A stretch of DNA of 64,000 bases from Clostridia bacterium. GTDB lineage: Bacteria; Bacillota; Clostridia; Oscillospirales; CAG-272. Where the stretch lies: the NCBI GenBank assembly GCA_017407225.1, contig JAFQWY010000047.1:1-64000 (forward strand). The letters are read 5' to 3'. The notes under the pieces were generated by a model. That model did no database searches and had not been told where the DNA came from. It worked only from the letters and a program-made list of their open reading frames with translations. Numbering within the stretch: the first letter of the stretch is position 1; each line of letters begins with the position of its first letter. The position numbers and the translations under genes were made by a program. Positions 41,560-51,133 of the stretch are shown here, piece after piece.

Positions 41560-42477
41560 TCACACATTTTTTCTGGAAGGTAATACCGTCCATTCCCCTA
41601 ACTTTTCTTCCCATTCAAGTGGCGCTAATTTTCTTAATCCGCCTCCTGAAGAAAAAGTCATTTCTCCAAAATATACTTTTCCATTTACATTATATAAATC
41701 AACCCTGACTGTTGGAATCCCAACAGATAATTTTTCCGCAATTTCAATCATTTTCTCAAATTCTTGGGGTCGAGAAATTGTGTTAGTTGAATTCGGTTTA
41801 CTAGCCACTATCGGCAAATGATTGAAGTTTATATCATAAAAATCAAATCTTAAATCATCAATAGTTCCCGATGAAACATAGAAAATTTTGGCTTCACCAT
41901 TAAAGCAATAGAACTTGTATTCTGGTAAAACTCTATTGTCTTCAGTTTCAATTAACTTCTCACATATTATCTTTCTCTTCACATTCTTATACGGCCATTC
42001 TCTGCGTTTTTTATAATAATCCCGTTTCATTCTATAGTTCAATTCGTTTTTCACGCTTGTAATGTCAAGATTGCTCTTGTCTTTTACAATAATCACCCCA
42101 TTATCATGATTGCATTTCAGCACAAATTTTTCTGGTAATTTTGAAAAATCAATATCTTCAACTGAATCCCAGCAACCGAGCAGCGGAATCAGATAGTCTT
42201 CCCCAATCATTCGCTCAACAAAGTCTCTAACCTCATATTTATCGACCATTTGAGTATATTTATCTCGCCTGTCATACAACTTCAGCCAGTTAATCTTTTC
42301 GATATATGTATGAGGATTTCGAATATTCAGTTTTTCTCCATATTTTTTGAAATATAATCTTTCAATATATATTCTATCTGGAAGCAAGGATGTATAAGTC
42401 CCATTCTCAGTAAAATAATCACGATATATTTTCTTGATGTATTTCTTAATGTTATATAACCATTCGATAATAATCAT
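41560..42477 (-). CDS. TupA-like ATP-grasp protein
   Basis: A 305-aa protein. ATG 42477 has AGGAG five bases upstream and overlaps the upstream stop as ATGA. INWLKLYDRRDKYTQMVDKY and FVLKCNHDNG are characteristic of the TupA-like ATP-grasp family, found in teichuronopeptide and capsule clusters and thought to ligate amino acids to glycans. The gene is AT-rich compared with its neighbours. Confidence 0.82.
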   Translation of the reverse strand: MIIIEWLYNIKKYIKKIYRDYFTENGTYTSLLPDRIYIERLYFKKYGEKLNIRNPHTYIEKINWLKLYDRRDKYTQMVDKYEVRDFVERMIGEDYLIPLLGCWDSVEDIDFSKLPEKFVLKCNHDNGVIIVKDKSNLDITSVKNELNYRMKRDYYKKRREWPYKNVKRKIICEKLIETEDNRVLPEYKFYCFNGEAKIFYVSSGTIDDLRFDFYDINFNHLPIVASKPNSTNTISRPQEFEKMIEIAEKLSVGIPTVRVDLYNVNGKVYFGEMTFSSGGGLRKLAPLEWEEKLGEWTVLPSRKNV

Positions 42478-43178
42478 ATACACTCCTGATTGTTAATCAA
42501 CCCTGTTTTAGGATAGTTCTCTGCCTTTTTATTCAGCAGCACTGTAAATGGTATCTTTCCTGGAAACGGATTCGTATCAGCTGATAATTCTTCGGTACCT
42601 GTTTTTTCTGCCCAATATACCTCACAGCCATATTTCTTTTTTGGGGAATTATTAATCATGAACTTATTTTTGTATTGTAATGCATCAAACTTTTTCAAAT
42701 GCTCTTCCGTACAAAGATTCATCTTTGAAAACTTTAAGATAACATCATCATAATTCACCCGCTTCTTGCGGCGTTCCCATTTTTCTCTCGCTTCTGCTTC
42801 GGTTTTGTAATGCAGAAAAACAATTTCAACATCACCGATCATGGCAATGGGGACTTCTGTGTGCCTGCGTTCCCGAAGAGTCTCACGGTACTTCGACTGC
42901 TCCCACGAAATAAACTCAAGTTCCAGTGACAGGTAGTATCGCAGATCCGATACAAATCGGAGATAATCCTCTGCAAAAAAGTACAGCCCGACGGTCGGAG
43001 ACAGATACGGCATATCCAGATACTGGTAACATCTGCCTGCCCAGCAATTGTTGGAGATAATCGTAAAATCTCTCCGGCGGATCAGCTTTCTGTCAAAATA
43101 TCTTCGGATGTAATACGGACGTTCCGTGATCCATTTTTTCAACTTTTTGATTTTTCTTCTGATATACTTACCGGTCAC
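42474..43178 (-). CDS. DUF1919-family exopolysaccharide protein
   Basis: A 234-aa protein. FTIISNNCWAGRCYQYLDMP followed by YLSPTVGLYFF is the DUF1919 signature; members sit in capsule clusters, with unknown activity. The start is GTG 43178 with GAGG upstream. It overlaps the ATP-grasp gene by 4 bp. Confidence 0.8.
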   Translation of the reverse strand: MTGKYIRRKIKKLKKWITERPYYIRRYFDRKLIRRRDFTIISNNCWAGRCYQYLDMPYLSPTVGLYFFAEDYLRFVSDLRYYLSLELEFISWEQSKYRETLRERRHTEVPIAMIGDVEIVFLHYKTEAEAREKWERRKKRVNYDDVILKFSKMNLCTEEHLKKFDALQYKNKFMINNSPKKKYGCEVYWAEKTGTEELSADTNPFPGKIPFTVLLNKKAENYPKTGLINNQECI

Positions 43179-43187
43179 TGCAGTACC

Positions 43188-44399
43188 TCATGCGTTTCTG
43201 ATTACCTCAAGCCATTTTTCCGCAATAATTTCCACTGACATTTCTTTTACAATCTCTGCCGCATTTCTGCCCAGTTTTTCCGCAAGGAGCGGATCGGCGA
43301 TTACTCTTTTCATTCCCTGACAGAGAGCATCTCTGTCTTTCACGGGAACTAAAATCCCGTTGATTCCGTCCTCAATCATCTCTCTCGCACCGCCTCCCAG
43401 ACAATCCGTGCAGACACAGGGCAATCCGATCGCCATTGCTTCTATCATGGAATTGGACAATCCTTCAAAATCCGAAGAGGAAACAAACATGGCGCAATCT
43501 TTTACTCTGTCATGTACATCGGCAGACGGCGGTAAAATATGAACAGAATCCTCGAGCCGCTGATCCATTACATACTGCACCAATTCGTCCCGAAGTTTTT
43601 CTTCGATTTCCTCCACGGTGTTTCCGTATATCTCCAGACTGTAACCGGGAAACTCCTTATGCAGATCCGCAAAAGCTTCAATCAGCAGATACAGGTTTTT
43701 CTGCTGCGATATTCTGCAATAGTTCACGATAACTTTCCGCCGCTCTCCCGTGAACGGAAGCGGCAGCCCTTTTTTGATCGGGTTATGTATCACCGCCGTA
43801 TTTTTCCGGATATACGGTTCGTAATAGGCCTTCTCATCCAATGTCTGAAATACCGCTCCATCCGCTTTTCCCAGAATTCTGAAAAACTCTGCCGCGGTTT
43901 CGGGATCAGGTGATACTTCAAGCTCCGGGGCATTTCGTTCCGCATAGATTACTTTGCAGTTCAACCCTCTGACCGCATAGTAAACCTGCTCATAATACGC
44001 GGCACCGAAGGGGATCACTACAGTTTCCTGATTCAGAACCATGTACTGTCTCAGCAGAGAGCTTTTTCTGATCCCACGGATTTCACGCTCCAGCTTTTTG
44101 TCCCATTTGGGTGCAAAACGCGCCAGATACCGAAGCCGCTTGATTGTCCGGATTTTGTTTTCCTGCTTCCCGACTTCAGCCAGCAATGCAGAATTGGATT
44201 TATTGTCTTCAATAAAACGGCACAATGAAACCAGTTCAACATTTTTCTCCAGCTTGAAGAAAATATTGTGGGCAATATCTTTGGTTGCCAATATGGTTAC
44301 GGCATATCCTTTTCCGGCAAACTCATTTGCCAGATTCGTGGACCGCATGGCAACACCGCCGTTTTTATAATTTCCAATGACAAATACAATTCGTTTCAT
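43188..44399 (-). CDS. Glycosyltransferase family 4 (paralogue A)
   Basis: A 403-aa GT-B enzyme: N-terminal FVIGNYKNGGVAMRSTNLAN, donor-side NYCRISQQKNLYLLIEAF and SSDFEGLSNSMIEAMAIGLP followed by CVCTDCLGGGAREMIEDG. It is a paralogue of the products at 45525 and 48938. AAGGATTCGTT precedes the start. Confidence 0.88.
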   Translation of the reverse strand: MKRIVFVIGNYKNGGVAMRSTNLANEFAGKGYAVTILATKDIAHNIFFKLEKNVELVSLCRFIEDNKSNSALLAEVGKQENKIRTIKRLRYLARFAPKWDKKLEREIRGIRKSSLLRQYMVLNQETVVIPFGAAYYEQVYYAVRGLNCKVIYAERNAPELEVSPDPETAAEFFRILGKADGAVFQTLDEKAYYEPYIRKNTAVIHNPIKKGLPLPFTGERRKVIVNYCRISQQKNLYLLIEAFADLHKEFPGYSLEIYGNTVEEIEEKLRDELVQYVMDQRLEDSVHILPPSADVHDRVKDCAMFVSSSDFEGLSNSMIEAMAIGLPCVCTDCLGGGAREMIEDGINGILVPVKDRDALCQGMKRVIADPLLAEKLGRNAAEIVKEMSVEIIAEKWLEVIRNA

Positions 44400-44413
44400 A
44401 ACGAATCCTTAAC

Positions 44414-45532
44414 TTATCCCTTCTTACGCCGCAGAACTTTATAAATCCCGCCGGTCAGCTTGCTTTCGGTTACAAAATGTACGAACGGTTTCCAGTACTT
44501 CCTCTTGCGCTCCTGACGGCGGTTATATTTTTCCGTCGCCCTGAAGATCCCTTCCGCATCCTTTTTGAGAATCAGCTTATAATACTCCTGATACAGCGGA
44601 TTGAGTTTTTCCACGGGAATTCTGCCATAGAAACGTGTGCACAGCTCATCCTCCATGATTTCCCGCACCAGACGGACTCTGGTCTCAAAATCATTGGGGC
44701 AGAGGGGCTTCATTTCGTTTTCGATGCAGTCTGTTGCGAAAAAGAATGCTCTCAGGTGCATCTGATCCATCAGATCCAGTTCGGTAAACTCTTCGGTATC
44801 CTTATACAGTCTCTCGATCAGAATTTTATAGAGCGGCCACATATTCTTTGTGTATCCGCGGGACAGAGAATCGCCCACCACACGGTTGTGATACAGATAA
44901 TCGTCGCCCAGATAATAATAATTCTGCGCATGGATGGTTGCTTCGTAGGTTAACTGAAGATCCTGGCTGCGGCGAAAACGTCTGTCAAAGTTCAGATGAT
45001 TCTCTTTCAGCATTTCCATCTTGTAAATACGGAGCCAGTTGCACCATCGAATGGATCGTTTGCTGCCATTTTTGTCGATATAGGCCAGTGTCCGGGGCAG
45101 AATATCGGAGAGGATTTCTTTCCGGTTATATGCACCGCTTCGCATTTCCGGGGTAAACCGATGGCCGTCCTCGTTTTGTATACAGTTGCAAAACACAACA
45201 TCCGCCGAATTCGTCATTGCCGCCGCATACATTTTTTCATACATATCCGGCTCAAGCCAGTCATCCGCGTCCACAAAACCGACGTATTCCCCTTTTGCCC
45301 GTTCAATTCCGTCCGCACGGGCTGCGGCAAGACCTTCGTTTTCTTTATGATAATACGTCACTCTGGGATCGGAGAGGTATTCCCGGCAGATCTGTGCGGT
45401 ACCGTCCGTTGAACCGTCGTCGATCAGAATGATCTCGATCTCCTTCAGGCTCTGGTTTACGACACTGTCCAGGCACTGTTTCAGATATTTCTCTCCGTTA
45501 TATACGGGAACCACTACGCTGATCTTAATCAT
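44414..45532 (-). CDS. Glycosyltransferase family 2
   Basis: A 372-aa GT-A enzyme: ISVVVPVYNGEKYLKQCLDS, IILIDDGSTDGTAQ and GEYVGFVDADDWLEPDMYEK (DxD). Only soluble helices follow. Start after GGAGATTATCA; overlaps the previous gene by 8 bp. Confidence 0.9.
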   Translation of the reverse strand: MIKISVVVPVYNGEKYLKQCLDSVVNQSLKEIEIILIDDGSTDGTAQICREYLSDPRVTYYHKENEGLAAARADGIERAKGEYVGFVDADDWLEPDMYEKMYAAAMTNSADVVFCNCIQNEDGHRFTPEMRSGAYNRKEILSDILPRTLAYIDKNGSKRSIRWCNWLRIYKMEMLKENHLNFDRRFRRSQDLQLTYEATIHAQNYYYLGDDYLYHNRVVGDSLSRGYTKNMWPLYKILIERLYKDTEEFTELDLMDQMHLRAFFFATDCIENEMKPLCPNDFETRVRLVREIMEDELCTRFYGRIPVEKLNPLYQEYYKLILKKDAEGIFRATEKYNRRQERKRKYWKPFVHFVTESKLTGGIYKVLRRKKG

Positions 45533-46748
45533 TGATAATCTCCAGCCATTTTGCTATAATTTTCTCTTCTGCAAGCTCGTCCTTGATTGCAGTTCCATTT
45601 TCCGACAGCTTCTCGGCAAGTTCCGGATTCTCCGCGACTTCCTTTAGCGCATGATACAGACGTTCCGCATCTTTTACCGGAACCAGAATCCCGTTGTAAT
45701 GATCGTTTATGATCGCTCTCGCACCGCCTGCGGGACAGTCCGTGCAGATACACGGCAGTCCGATGGCCATCGCTTCCAGCATGGAGTTGGACATCCCCTC
45801 GAAATCGGAAGACGACACGAACATGGCGTAATCGGCAACCGCAGTGTGAATATCCTTTCTGCTGCCCAAAATATGAATCTTGTCCTGCAGTGATTTCTCC
45901 GCAATCCGCTTTTCAAGGAGTTCCAGGTAACCGTCGGTCAGATCGCCCACAGGGTCGCCGTAGATGTGCAGTTCGTAATCCTTGTGTTCTTTGTGAAACA
46001 GTTCAAAGGCATCAATCAGCAGTTCCAGATTCTTCTGTCTCGAGATCCGGCAGAAATTGACGATCTTCTTCTGTCTCTCGCCGCGGTATCTTTCCGGCAG
46101 ACCGGTTCTGATCGGGTTGAAAATCACACGCCCTTCCACACCCATGTGTTCCCTGTACCACTTCTGTACATCGGGCGACTGAAAGACAATTCCGTCAGCC
46201 TTTGGGAACATTCTGTGCAGAAACGCCATTGTGGTTCTGCTGCCTTTCGACTGCTCCGGATCCCCTCTCTCGGAGATGATCACATGATTGGTCTTCGTCA
46301 CCGCCCCCAGAGTCAGGAAAATAGAATCATACAAAAACGCGATCACGGTATTTTTACTGTACTGCCGGAAGTAGTCTCTGAGCCATGAAACCTTCCGGTA
46401 ATCTCTGGCATAATACCGGCAGATCAGACCCGTCTCGGATTCTTTTTTCCGCAGTACTCTGCTGGCTTTCGAGAGCATTCTGCCGTAAAACATCAGCGCA
46501 TCTGCCCGGGATTTTTTAACCGGACAGTCCGCAATGCTGTCTTCCAGGGAAATGACCCGGATTCGTTCATCCACATCCCGGAGAACGGCATCCTCCAGTT
46601 TCTGGTGCGTGAGAATCAGAGTCACATCGGCTCCCCGGCTGACCATGGCGTTGCTGATAATGGAAGTAACCCGTTCCGCTCCGCCGCCGTTCATTACTTT
46701 GATCAGGAAAGTAATGCCCTTTTCCAGTTTCTGATTGTCAGATACCAT
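45525..46748 (-). CDS. Glycosyltransferase family 4 (paralogue B)
   Basis: A 407-aa GT-B enzyme. GGAGG lies five bases before ATG 46748; a frame to 46799 exists without a site. MNGGGAERVTSIIS, VNFCRISRQKNLELLIDAFE and SSDFEGMSNSMLEAMAIGLP (EX7E) place it in GT4. Closely related to paralogues A and C. Its first 46 bp overlap the end of the preceding family 2 gene. Confidence 0.88.
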   Translation of the reverse strand: MVSDNQKLEKGITFLIKVMNGGGAERVTSIISNAMVSRGADVTLILTHQKLEDAVLRDVDERIRVISLEDSIADCPVKKSRADALMFYGRMLSKASRVLRKKESETGLICRYYARDYRKVSWLRDYFRQYSKNTVIAFLYDSIFLTLGAVTKTNHVIISERGDPEQSKGSRTTMAFLHRMFPKADGIVFQSPDVQKWYREHMGVEGRVIFNPIRTGLPERYRGERQKKIVNFCRISRQKNLELLIDAFELFHKEHKDYELHIYGDPVGDLTDGYLELLEKRIAEKSLQDKIHILGSRKDIHTAVADYAMFVSSSDFEGMSNSMLEAMAIGLPCICTDCPAGGARAIINDHYNGILVPVKDAERLYHALKEVAENPELAEKLSENGTAIKDELAEEKIIAKWLEIIND

Positions 46749-47755
46749 TTTTTCCTCCGGAAATATCTGTGTATTCCTGCTTTGTTTCCCTTTTTCCACA
46801 GAAGATACAGCTTTCTGTACGCTTCGTTCAGGCAGGGATTCTCAATGCGCCGTGCTTCTTCCGGCAGCATACTGTCCCACGGGTAGCTCAGGATCTGCTC
46901 CCGCTGTTCCTTTGTCCCGGCAGCTTCGTAATACCGGGAAAACATATACATCATGTCGTGAAACCAGCGCGCATTCAGACGTTCCCTGATTTCCGGGGTA
47001 TCCATTCCCCACACCGGAAGATATTCACGGATCTTATGATATACATGCACGGTATTCTTGTTCGGGATTGTTTCATACCGGAATGCCCGGGATATGCTCT
47101 CACTGTTGATTCTGTAGTTGTACAGTATTTTGTCGGTATACATGATTCTTCCCGCCGCGGTCAGCGGATACAGGGACTGGAGCAGGTCTTCCGCCATATT
47201 TTTCCCGTAATAGACGGAATAATCCGTCGGATCGCTCCGCAGAACCGAGGTCCGCACCGCCTTCGTCCAGATGCTTGTAATCCCGTTGGTCAGGATCAGC
47301 GCTTCGTAAAGCTCTTTCTTTCCGCTGTCGTCCCAGACATAACCGTCCTCTTTGAAGACAGGGTATCTTTCCGCTTTCCGACCGTCCCGGCAGTATCGGA
47401 ACGAGTACAGAAGCACATCCGTCTGCGGATCCTTTTCCAGATATCCGGCAATCACCTCAAGCAGGTTTTCTTCCGCGAAATCATCGGAATCCAAAAACAC
47501 ACAGAATTCGCCTCTTGCCTCCGCAATACCAACCCTTCGCGCGGATATCAGTCCCTGATTCTCTTTGTGAATCACACGGATCTGTTCCGGCTTCTGCTGT
47601 GCATACCGGTCGCAGATTATGCCGCTGTCATCCGTTGAACCGTCATCTACCAGCACAAGTTCAAAATCCCGGCAGGACTGGTTCAGCACGGACTGTATGC
47701 ATTCCTCCACATACGCTTCCACATTGTATACAGGGACAAGAATACTGAATTTCAT
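46703..47755 (-). CDS. Glycosyltransferase family 2
   Basis: A 350-aa GT-A enzyme: FSILVPVYNVEAYVEECIQS, LVLVDDGSTDDSG and GEFCVFLDSDDFAEENL (DxD). GAGGAAAAAAT precedes the start, which overlaps the upstream stop by 4 bp. Confidence 0.9.
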   Translation of the reverse strand: MKFSILVPVYNVEAYVEECIQSVLNQSCRDFELVLVDDGSTDDSGIICDRYAQQKPEQIRVIHKENQGLISARRVGIAEARGEFCVFLDSDDFAEENLLEVIAGYLEKDPQTDVLLYSFRYCRDGRKAERYPVFKEDGYVWDDSGKKELYEALILTNGITSIWTKAVRTSVLRSDPTDYSVYYGKNMAEDLLQSLYPLTAAGRIMYTDKILYNYRINSESISRAFRYETIPNKNTVHVYHKIREYLPVWGMDTPEIRERLNARWFHDMMYMFSRYYEAAGTKEQREQILSYPWDSMLPEEARRIENPCLNEAYRKLYLLWKKGNKAGIHRYFRRKKWYLTIRNWKRALLS

Positions 47756-48936
47756 ATTTTTTCCTCAAGCAGGCGTTTCCAATCAGACTGATATCTGAGG
47801 AAATCCGCTGTGTAATCAATCTTTTGTAAGGAATCCGCAATCCTCTGACGCAGGTCTTCCTCGCTGAGCATACGGATAATCTGATCCGCCAGATCATCTG
47901 CGCCGATGTCCGAAATCAGGCCGGTTGCTTCATTTTCTATCAGGAATTTACCGCCTACTGTAGCAGTTGTGACAACAGGCTTGCCCAGAATCTGAGCTTC
48001 GGCTATTGTAAGGCCATACGCTTCCTCATAGGACGGCTGCACATAGACGTCACAGCATCCCAGATACGGATAGGGGTTATCCTGCATTCCGGTGATCCGG
48101 ATACAGTCTTCCAGACCGTATTCCGAGATCATCTGCTCCAGGTTCACCCGTTCCGGTCCGTCTCCGACGAAATACCACAGGAAACGGATTCCCTTCTCCT
48201 TCAGCAGTTTTGCCGCCCTGACAGCCAGATCGAATCCTTTTACCGGAGCAAATCTGCCGCAGGAGCACAGAACCGCTCTGTCCTCCGGTCTGTCCGGTGT
48301 GAACAGCAGGCTCTTTCTGCGGATTTCCTCTGCATCCACGTAGTTATCGATATAAGTCATCCTGTTGGAAACCGATGGATACAGCTCCCTCAGGATGTTC
48401 CGCACATTCTCGTTGACTCCGACGATTCTGTCAAAGCACGGCATGATTTCTTCATGCAGATCGTGGTTTTCATCGGTGCTGGCATGATAGAACATGATTT
48501 TTCTCTTGGCATTGACACACCTTGCAACAAACTCCGCCGTGTATCCCGATATATAGGAAACCGCAATATCATATTCCTCGGTGTCCGGAAAATAATGCTC
48601 TTTCTCATAGTTCATCTGAGCTTCCGTCAGATATGTGACAATCTTTTTCTGCAGGGCATCGTCCCACCGTCTGTTCTTCACAAGCCTTGCCATATATTGA
48701 CACACGGACAGCCACGCAAGATACGGTATGCGGTAATACCGTGTCGGGTCTTCATTCACGATAATTCTGCTGACATTCCGGTTTACTTCGGGCAGCAGCT
48801 GCAGACGGTTCTTTCTCACATACAGAGTCACATCATTTCCGGAATAATCGATGGCATTCAGCGCAGTGATGGCCGATTTCTGAACACCGCCGTAATTCAA
48901 CTGATGCACCGCAAACAATACTTTCGTCTTCTTCAT
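47752..48936 (-). CDS. Glycosyltransferase family 4
   Basis: A 394-aa GT-B enzyme beginning MKKTKVLFAVHQLNYGGVQK. Donor half: CGRFAPVKGFDLAVRAAKLL and YVQPSYEEAYGLTIAEAQIL. Start 48936 (GGAG ten bases upstream) lies right after the stop of the preceding gene. It is divergent from paralogues A-C and may add a different linkage. Confidence 0.88.
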   Translation of the reverse strand: MKKTKVLFAVHQLNYGGVQKSAITALNAIDYSGNDVTLYVRKNRLQLLPEVNRNVSRIIVNEDPTRYYRIPYLAWLSVCQYMARLVKNRRWDDALQKKIVTYLTEAQMNYEKEHYFPDTEEYDIAVSYISGYTAEFVARCVNAKRKIMFYHASTDENHDLHEEIMPCFDRIVGVNENVRNILRELYPSVSNRMTYIDNYVDAEEIRRKSLLFTPDRPEDRAVLCSCGRFAPVKGFDLAVRAAKLLKEKGIRFLWYFVGDGPERVNLEQMISEYGLEDCIRITGMQDNPYPYLGCCDVYVQPSYEEAYGLTIAEAQILGKPVVTTATVGGKFLIENEATGLISDIGADDLADQIIRMLSEEDLRQRIADSLQKIDYTADFLRYQSDWKRLLEEKI

Positions 48937-48937
48937 C

Positions 48938-50143
48938 TTACAGCAGCTCCATCCATCTCTCAGCGATGCTTTCCAGCGACAGTTTTTTCCGCAGTTCCGC
49001 CGCGTTCCCTGATAATCTGCGGGCAAGATCTTCATCCTCAATGATCCGTTTCATTGCCCGGTACATTGCTTCCGGATCTCCTACCGGGACCAGCAGACCG
49101 TTCTCTCCGTCACGGATGATGGCTCTCGCACCGCCGATGGGACAGTCCGTGCACACAACCGGCATCCCGATTGCCATGGCTTCCAGCATCGCGTTGGACA
49201 TCCCCTCGGAATCGGAGGAATTGACGTACATACAGTCCTTCAGGATTTCTTCATGGACGGTACTGCTGAACGGGCACCATGCAACGGACTCTTCCAGATG
49301 CCATTCCGCGATCCGGTCAATAAGTTCCTTCCGAACCTTTTCGCCCTCTTCGTTGAGGGTATCCCCGATGATCCGCAGAACATATTCCGGATATTCATCG
49401 TGCAGCAGTCGGAATGCTTCCAGGAGCATGGGGAGATTTTTCTCCTTTGAAATTCTGCAGAAGGTTGTGATGTTATGATTCCGTTCTCCGAAACAGGGTT
49501 CCGGAAGATCGCTTTTGATCGGATTGGGTATCACAACTCCCTTTTCTGCGATGCACGCAGGATAGGCGCTTTTTGCTTCTTCGGTCTGGAAAACAGCCGC
49601 ATTCACATTTTTATAGTATTTTTCAATAAACCTCCGCCCGTAGCGGTGCTTCATCAGCCGTTCCGGATTTCCTCTTTCCGAAAAAATCACCCGGTTGGGC
49701 AATCCTTCCGCGGCAAGAAGAACCATCGGAACGGACGGCTGAAGAAAACTGATCACAGTCATATCCGGTTTTGCTTCCAGCAGTCTGCGGATTCCGTCAA
49801 TTTCCTTCCGGTACTGGCTCACAAAGGACCAGTACGCAAAGTGGGAAGGGACATTTTTTCCGAAGGCTTCAAACATCCGGCTGAATACCGTGGAATACAG
49901 ACGCATCAGCTTCATGGCGCATTTCCGGATAATGCCCTCATCCGGAAGCTGTTCCTGCAGACACACAAGATCAATCTCCGGATTGAGATCCCGGCGGATC
50001 ACATCTTCTTTCCCGGACGAGGTCAACAGGAAAGTCACATCAAAGCCGTTCTGCTGAAACTCATTCATCAGCAATGCCGCGACCCGTTCGGCACCGCCGC
50101 CTTTCATCACGGGCATTACCATTAAGACCTGTTTTCTTTCCAT
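48938..50143 (-). CDS. Glycosyltransferase family 4 (paralogue C)
   Basis: A 401-aa GT-B enzyme, start after GAGGTAAGG. MPVMKGGGAERVAALLMNEF, TTFCRISKEKNLPMLLEAFR and SSDSEGMSNAMLEAMAIGMP. Third member of the paralogue set with the products at 43188 and 45525. Confidence 0.88.
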   Translation of the reverse strand: MERKQVLMVMPVMKGGGAERVAALLMNEFQQNGFDVTFLLTSSGKEDVIRRDLNPEIDLVCLQEQLPDEGIIRKCAMKLMRLYSTVFSRMFEAFGKNVPSHFAYWSFVSQYRKEIDGIRRLLEAKPDMTVISFLQPSVPMVLLAAEGLPNRVIFSERGNPERLMKHRYGRRFIEKYYKNVNAAVFQTEEAKSAYPACIAEKGVVIPNPIKSDLPEPCFGERNHNITTFCRISKEKNLPMLLEAFRLLHDEYPEYVLRIIGDTLNEEGEKVRKELIDRIAEWHLEESVAWCPFSSTVHEEILKDCMYVNSSDSEGMSNAMLEAMAIGMPVVCTDCPIGGARAIIRDGENGLLVPVGDPEAMYRAMKRIIEDEDLARRLSGNAAELRKKLSLESIAERWMELL

Positions 50144-50145
50144 CC

Positions 50146-51129
50146 TTACCTCTTGTTCCGGGCGAACAGCTTCTCCCACACCTTATACACAAACCAGGGA
50201 GCCGTTCCGTAACACCGCATATACAGCGCTTTATTATGGAATGCGTCATATTTCAGAATGTCTTCTTCCAGAGCTTTGTACGCATCCCTGCATTCCTTCC
50301 GTTCCCGTCTGCTGATCTGCCTGTACAGATTCAGCCCGTTGAAGGCACAGCGGGAGATGTATTTCTTCGATATCGGATTCTGCATAATGCCCTCATCTTC
50401 CGAAAATTCCCTGACCTTCCGGTATACTTCACAGGCACTTTCAAAGTTTTTCCTTGTCTTCGCGGAGGTCATGATGGAATTGCTGCGGTAGCGTCTGTGA
50501 TACAATGCCTTGTTCAGGTATGCGGCTCTCTCTGCCCTGCAGTACATCTGGTATGTAAAGAGCATATCTTCGTACAGGATTCCCGGGGAAAAAGTCAGAT
50601 GTTTTTCAGACAAGAAACTGCGCCGCATAAACAGGAGCGGAACCGCACTGTGGTACTCACGGTTGTCCTGAAGTCTGCCCAATACGGTATGACCGTCGTC
50701 AGTCGGATACGCATTCCTGCGGATGTATCTCTGTTCCATTTCCGATGTATCCGATCCGTCCAGAAATGACACGGCATCGAAATATACGATATCGGCATTT
50801 TCTTCTTCGATTCTGCCCACCAGTTCTGCCAGAGCCTCGGAAATGATCCGGTCATCGCTGTCCAGAAAATATATGTATTCTCCCGAACTGTGTGCCAGTC
50901 CCGTATTTCTGGCCTCGGAAAGACCGCCGTTCTCCCGATGCAGCACCTGGATCCGCGGATCTTGCGCCGCGTACGCATCACAGATTGCCCCGGAACCGTC
51001 GGTGGATCCGTCATCCACCAGAATCATTTCCCAGTTCTCATATGTCTGAGCAAGCACGCTGTCAATACATTCTCCCAGATACTTCTCCACATTGTATACC
51101 GGTACAACGACACTGACCAGATCCTTCAT
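50146..51129 (-). CDS. Glycosyltransferase family 2
   Basis: A 327-aa GT-A enzyme: VSVVVPVYNVEKYLGECIDS, MILVDDGSTDGSGA and GEYIYFLDSDDRIISEAL. Separated from paralogue C by two bases. Confidence 0.9.
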   Translation of the reverse strand: MKDLVSVVVPVYNVEKYLGECIDSVLAQTYENWEMILVDDGSTDGSGAICDAYAAQDPRIQVLHRENGGLSEARNTGLAHSSGEYIYFLDSDDRIISEALAELVGRIEEENADIVYFDAVSFLDGSDTSEMEQRYIRRNAYPTDDGHTVLGRLQDNREYHSAVPLLFMRRSFLSEKHLTFSPGILYEDMLFTYQMYCRAERAAYLNKALYHRRYRSNSIMTSAKTRKNFESACEVYRKVREFSEDEGIMQNPISKKYISRCAFNGLNLYRQISRRERKECRDAYKALEEDILKYDAFHNKALYMRCYGTAPWFVYKVWEKLFARNKR

Positions 51130-51133
51130 ATTC

